Source of the DNA: Candidatus Iainarchaeum sp.
GTDB taxonomy: Archaea; Iainarchaeota; Iainarchaeia; Iainarchaeales; VGJJ01
NCBI GenBank assembly: GCA_016198125.1
Contig: JACQJG010000016.1
Location: 1 to 54,060 of the forward strand
Direction: 5' to 3'
Length of the DNA: 54,060 nt
How positions within the stretch are numbered: position 1 is the stretch's first letter; each line of letters begins with the position of its first letter. This document shows, in pieces, positions 50,972-54,060 of this stretch. The notes beneath the pieces were generated by a model that was not told the DNA's origin, did not search any database, and worked only from the letters and a program-made list of their open reading frames with translations. The position numbers were made by a program, and so were the translations under genes.

Positions 50972-52347
50972 CGTCATTCTTTGAACGCTTTGAACCCATT
51001 CTCAGGTTTCTGCCTGAAGTGCGCAACCCCGAAGTTCAACCCCCATTGCAGAAAAAAATTTTTTGGACAGGGCTTGCACTCATATTGTTTTTTACCATGG
51101 GCCAGATCAGCCTCATTGGAATTGAATCTGTTTTCGGCCAGCAGCCGGAGGCCTTTCAGCTCATTCTTGCATCCGAAATTGGAACGCTTATCACGGTTGG
51201 AATCGGCCCCATTGTGCTGGCGTCCATCATCCTCCAACTCCTGGTTGGAGGCGGGCTTATCAAAGCAGATTTGACTGACCCCAAGGAAAAGGCGCGGTTT
51301 ACCGGAACGCAAAAACTTCTTGCCATTCTCTTGAGTTTTTTTGAAGGCGCGGCCTACCTGGGGTTTGGCCTGCCGGGGGTTGGATTCATCCAGGCAGTTC
51401 CTGGAATGTTTTTGTGGGTGGTACTCCAAATCGCGATTGGAAGCATCATCCTCTTGTACTTGGATGAAGTGGTTTCCAAGCACGGAATTGGCTCCGGGAT
51501 TGGATTGTTCATTGCCGCAGGCGTTTCAGGCCAGTTTTTCTGGCTGGTGTTCAGGCCTCCCTCGGAATTGGATGCTGGGGGAAGAATTTTTATTGCATTG
51601 TCCACGCTTTTGGGCGGGCAGTTCATTCAAACCCTTATTGCGTTGAGTCCCATTATCTTTGCCTTGGTCATTTTTTTCGTAGTCGTATTCGCGGAAGGCA
51701 TTCATGTAAACATTCCCATCACCATTGGCCGGCGCGGGTTTGGGGGAAGGTTTCCGGTTAAATTTTTGTATGTGAGCAACATGCCGGTAATTCTTGCAGT
51801 TGCATTATTTGCCAACATCCACTTGTGGGCCACGCTCGCAGCACAAGTGCCTGTGCTCGGCCAGGCGTTGACAGGGCTTTCCTGGGCGGTAACTTCCCCC
51901 ACATTTGGAGGGTCCCTGAGCCTCGTGGAAAACCTGCTGTTGCGCGGCATTACGCCTTCCATTGGCGGAGAATTGGTCCAGGCCTTTGCATATGTGCTGG
52001 TGTTGATTGCAGCTTGCATTGTGTTTGGAAAGTTTTGGGTGGAACTGGGGGGGCAGGGCAGTGAAAAAGTGGCAGAACAATTACAGCGTGCGGGCATGCA
52101 AATCCCGGGGTTCAGGCGGGACCCGCGCATCATGCAAAAAGTATTGGACCGTTATATACCGCCCATCACCATTTTGGGCAGTGCATTCGTTGGAGTTCTT
52201 GCAGCGTTCTCAGACCTGACCACGGCTTCCCTTGTTTCAGGGACCGGAATCCTGTTAACCGTTGGAATCGTGTACAGGCTGTACGAGGAGCTTGCCAAGG
52301 CCCAGCTCATGGAGGCCCACCCCCTGCTTAAACGCCTGCTGGGATAG
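50968..52347 (+). CDS. secY: Protein translocase subunit SecY
   Basis: 459 residues with ten transmembrane segments. It forms the protein-conducting channel. N-terminal FFERFEPILRFLPEVRNPEVQPPLQKKIFWTGLAL; plug/helix 2 region SEIGTLITVGIGPIVLASIILQLLVGGG; cytosolic loop GRRGFGGRFPVKFLYVSNMPVIL; and FGKFWVELGGQGSEKVAEQLQRAGMQIPGFRRDPR before helix 9, the usual ribosome-binding loop. Translationally coupled to rpl15. Confidence 0.97.
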   Translation: MTSFFERFEPILRFLPEVRNPEVQPPLQKKIFWTGLALILFFTMGQISLIGIESVFGQQPEAFQLILASEIGTLITVGIGPIVLASIILQLLVGGGLIKADLTDPKEKARFTGTQKLLAILLSFFEGAAYLGFGLPGVGFIQAVPGMFLWVVLQIAIGSIILLYLDEVVSKHGIGSGIGLFIAAGVSGQFFWLVFRPPSELDAGGRIFIALSTLLGGQFIQTLIALSPIIFALVIFFVVVFAEGIHVNIPITIGRRGFGGRFPVKFLYVSNMPVILAVALFANIHLWATLAAQVPVLGQALTGLSWAVTSPTFGGSLSLVENLLLRGITPSIGGELVQAFAYVLVLIAACIVFGKFWVELGGQGSEKVAEQLQRAGMQIPGFRRDPRIMQKVLDRYIPPITILGSAFVGVLAAFSDLTTASLVSGTGILLTVGIVYRLYEELAKAQLMEAHPLLKRLLG

Positions 52348-52483
52348 GTCTTTGATAGGAGGAAAACGCTGCAGAGGAAATGGTTTTTATATCTTACGCC
52401 GGCAGAATAGTATTAGCGCGTAAAGAGCCGTTTTTTGGGTTTTAAAGGGTTTTTTGGCCTTGCAATACGTTTGGGGTTTTAAA

Positions 52484-52960
52484 ATGGGTTTTTCACCGAC
52501 AGTGGACATTGCACTTGTGGCCGTGCTTTTTGCGGTGATATCCAGGGTGCTGCAACACGTGCTTTTGGACAAGGAAAAAATGGAGTCCATTCAGGCAGAA
52601 TTAAAAGTCAAGCAGAAAAAACAAAAGGAGTTGATGGCACGCAAAGATGCGGGCTCAGCAAAAGAACTTGAAGGGCTGAACACCGAAATGATGGCCTTGA
52701 TGTCAGAAAGCATGAAAGGCTTTCCAAAACTCATGGGCGTTTCATTGGTGGTATTCCTGCCCTTGTGGTGGCTCGTCGCTTCCGTGTATGGCAATGCGCG
52801 CGTTGAATTGTTTTATCCATTCAGCCTTGTAAAACCTTCCATTGGCTGGTTTTGGTGGTATTTCATCATGAGCGTGATTGCGTCTGCAGTGATTGGAGTG
52901 GTCATTCAACGCATTCACAATGCACTGCGAAAAAAACCTGTCGGAGTGAACGTTTCATGA
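52484..52960 (+). CDS. DUF106 membrane protein, archaeal YidC/Oxa1/EMC3-like insertase
   Basis: 158 residues from ATG 52484 (TTG 52454 in frame). Three transmembrane helices at about 5-25, 80-102 and 122-145, with a coiled-coil cytosolic loop (AELKVKQKKQKELMARKDAGSAKELEGLNTEMMALMSESMKGFPKLM). This is the DUF106 layout, a known archaeal homologue of YidC/EMC3 that inserts membrane proteins. Its place next to secY is conserved in euryarchaea. The gap 52348-52453 holds TATA-like stretches (TTTTTATAT, TTTTAAAGG), so it may have its own promoter. adk, usually between secY and this gene, is absent. Confidence 0.9.
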   Translation: MGFSPTVDIALVAVLFAVISRVLQHVLLDKEKMESIQAELKVKQKKQKELMARKDAGSAKELEGLNTEMMALMSESMKGFPKLMGVSLVVFLPLWWLVASVYGNARVELFYPFSLVKPSIGWFWWYFIMSVIASAVIGVVIQRIHNALRKKPVGVNVS

Positions 52961-53268
52961 ACGTGCTTTACGTGGTTTGCAGGGACGTGAATGAAGCAAA
53001 AAAAATGGGCAGAATACTCGTAGAGGAAAAATGGGCGGGGTGTGTGAACATATTCAAGAACATGGAATCAATCTTTTCTTGGAAAGAAAAAGTCCTGCAT
53101 GCGCGTGAAAGCGTAATGCTGGTCAAAACGGTTCCCGTAAAATGCAAGGGGGCAAGAAAGAGAATTGAGCAATTGCACTCCTACAAGGTTCCATGCATTA
53201 TGGAACTTGGCGTGGTTGAAGTAAATGCAACGTATGAAAAATGGCTGAAAAAAGTTTGTACCGGGTGA
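52957..53268 (+). CDS. cutA: CutA1-type divalent-cation tolerance protein
   Basis: 103 residues from ATG 52957, overlapping the previous gene (ATGA). CutA1 fold: MNVLYVVCRDVNEAKKMGRILVEEKWAGCVNIFKNMESIFSWKEKV, KTVPVKCKGARKRIEQLHSYKVPCIMELGVVEVNATYEKWLKKV. Trimeric ferredoxin-like protein linked to metal tolerance; its precise role is unclear. A location inside the ribosomal operon is uncommon. Confidence 0.9.
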   Translation: MNVLYVVCRDVNEAKKMGRILVEEKWAGCVNIFKNMESIFSWKEKVLHARESVMLVKTVPVKCKGARKRIEQLHSYKVPCIMELGVVEVNATYEKWLKKVCTG

Positions 53269-53274
53269 AAAAGG

Positions 53275-53616
53275 ATGCCTACAAAATCCCAGCGTAGAAT
53301 GAACAGGAAGTTCGTGCGCACGCCCAGCGGAAGCCGCATGCGCTTCGTGCAAAAAAAGAATTCAAAATCCGAGTGCGCGCTCTGCCAGGGAATCCTACAC
53401 GGAGTCCCGCATAGCCGTACAACGGCAGAACGCCGCGCGCTTTCAAAATCTTCGCGCCGGCCAAGCGCCTTGTTTGCAGGCGTATTGTGCGGGAACTGCC
53501 GGGAAACCGTCCTTGAGGAATGCGCCAAGGTAAAGTCCGGAGTCAAACCCCTGGAAGATGTAAGCCTGGCACTCAAACCCTACATCCGGCAGATTGAAAA
53601 CAAGGTGATGGTGTAA
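53275..53616 (+). CDS. rpl34e: Ribosomal protein eL34
   Basis: 113 residues. MPTKSQRRMNRKFVRTPSGSRMRFVQKKNSKSECALCQGILHGVPH and RPSALFAGVLCGNCRETVLEECAKVK: the paired CxxC motifs bind zinc. Archaeal L34e ends near 90 residues; the C-terminal LKPYIRQIENKVMV is a short addition. It is followed 1 bp later by rpl14e; cmk, normally between them, is missing. Confidence 0.92.
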   Translation: MPTKSQRRMNRKFVRTPSGSRMRFVQKKNSKSECALCQGILHGVPHSRTTAERRALSKSSRRPSALFAGVLCGNCRETVLEECAKVKSGVKPLEDVSLALKPYIRQIENKVMV

Positions 53617-53617
53617 A

Positions 53618-53845
53618 ATGTCCAGCGCGGTGTTTGAGCGTGGAAGAATTTGCATGCAACTGCGCGGGCGCAGGGCCGGGCAGAAAGTGATGGTCATTGA
53701 TGTAGAATCCCCTTCCCTGGTTGTGATCGAAGGGGTTAACGTAAAACGCAGGAAGTGCAACGTGAAACATCTTTTTGCAACCCCTAAAAAGGCGGATATC
53801 ACCAAAAACCCGTCCAAGGAAGAAATCGTAAACGCATTGAGTTAA
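53618..53845 (+). CDS. rpl14e: Ribosomal protein eL14
   Basis: 75 residues. KOW-type beta barrel: VFERGRICMQLRGRRAGQKVMVIDVESPSLVVIEGVNVKRRKCNVKHLFATPKKADI. Length is normal for archaeal L14e. The downstream gap to rps13 is about 30 bp and lacks cbf5, which usually lies here. Confidence 0.92.
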   Translation: MSSAVFERGRICMQLRGRRAGQKVMVIDVESPSLVVIEGVNVKRRKCNVKHLFATPKKADITKNPSKEEIVNALS

Positions 53846-53877
53846 AAAACAGTTGAAAGGAAAAGGAATGGTTGAAC

Positions 53878-54060
53878 ATGACCCTGGAAAAATCGGATGA
53901 AACGCGTTTGATTGTGCGCATTGCCAACAAAGACTTGAACGGCAACCTCCCCATTCACCGCGCGCTCACAGGAATCAAAGGCATTGGCATTCGGGCTGCG
54001 CGGGCCATGGCATACTCATTTGAAGACAAAACACGCATGCCTTATGACACTCTATTGGGA
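53878..54060 (+). CDS. rps13: Ribosomal protein uS13 (partial, runs off the right edge)
   Basis: First 61 residues from ATG 53878: IVRIANKDLNGNLPIHRALTGIKGIGIRAARAMAY is the conserved N-terminal S13 helix-turn. An earlier ATG at 53868 is out of frame and stops after ten codons. AAGGAAAAGGAATGG lies upstream as a ribosome site. The gene continues beyond the window. Confidence 0.95.
   Translation, partial: MTLEKSDETRLIVRIANKDLNGNLPIHRALTGIKGIGIRAARAMAYSFEDKTRMPYDTLLG

Overview
The window is archaeal chromosome. It carries the archaeal multisubunit RNA polymerase with split B (B''/B') and split A (A'/A'') genes, EF-2 with a diphthamide site, EF-1A, archaeal/eukaryotic-type ribosomal proteins (eL30, eL32, eL19, eL34, eL14, eS4), aIF1, RNase P protein Rpp29, archease plus RtcB, and an archaeal YidC-like DUF106 protein. 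Gene order in both translation clusters is euryarchaeal. Several traits suggest a small-genome, possibly DPANN-type lineage: many short orphan proteins, lysine/glutamate-rich tails on ribosomal proteins, and no adk, cmk or cbf5 between secY and rps13. The phylum cannot be fixed from sequence alone. TATA boxes about 25-32 nt before first start codons suggest many leaderless mRNAs, while operon-internal genes overlap (ATGA/GTGA) or have short Shine-Dalgarno spacing.

Layout. 1-1.6 kb: the end of a Cys/Pro-rich secreted protein, then a membrane-anchored beta-propeller-like protein. 1.6-8.5 kb: a five-gene, tightly coupled operon (ALDH, class III aminotransferase, saccharopine-dehydrogenase-like oxidoreductase, ALDH, class III aminotransferase). 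Four of its products match a complete putrescine -> 4-aminobutanal -> GABA -> succinate semialdehyde -> succinate route. 8.6-10.3 kb: an AT-rich insert with an AbiE-type toxin-antitoxin pair, two related operator-like inverted repeats, a gene remnant and a palindromic element. 10.3-25.3 kb: a candidate structured RNA, then rpoH-rpoB''-rpoB'-rpoA'-rpoA''-rpl30e-nusA-rps12-rps7-fusA (with an intein)-[vapBC on the other strand]-tuf-rps10. 25.4-37.9 kb: ferredoxin, a tandem pair of unknown paralogues, small membrane and secreted proteins, archease-rtcB, a protein with a bacterial sigma-70 region-4-like helix-turn-helix, and a large four-repeat surface protein. 37.9-54.06 kb: the S10/spc-type ribosomal operon from rpl3 to secY, DUF106, cutA, rpl34e, rpl14e and the start of rps13.

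The most notable items are: (i) a 186-residue endonuclease-free mini-intein that splits the GTP-binding P-loop of elongation factor 2, so EF-2 cannot bind GTP until it splices; (ii) the sigma-70 region-4-like protein in an archaeon; (iii) the putrescine-type amine catabolic operon with an unexplained opine/saccharopine-type enzyme at its centre; (iv) a structured transcript just upstream of the RNA polymerase operon with H/ACA-like spacing; and (v) a pair of tandem orphan paralogues beside the ferredoxin.
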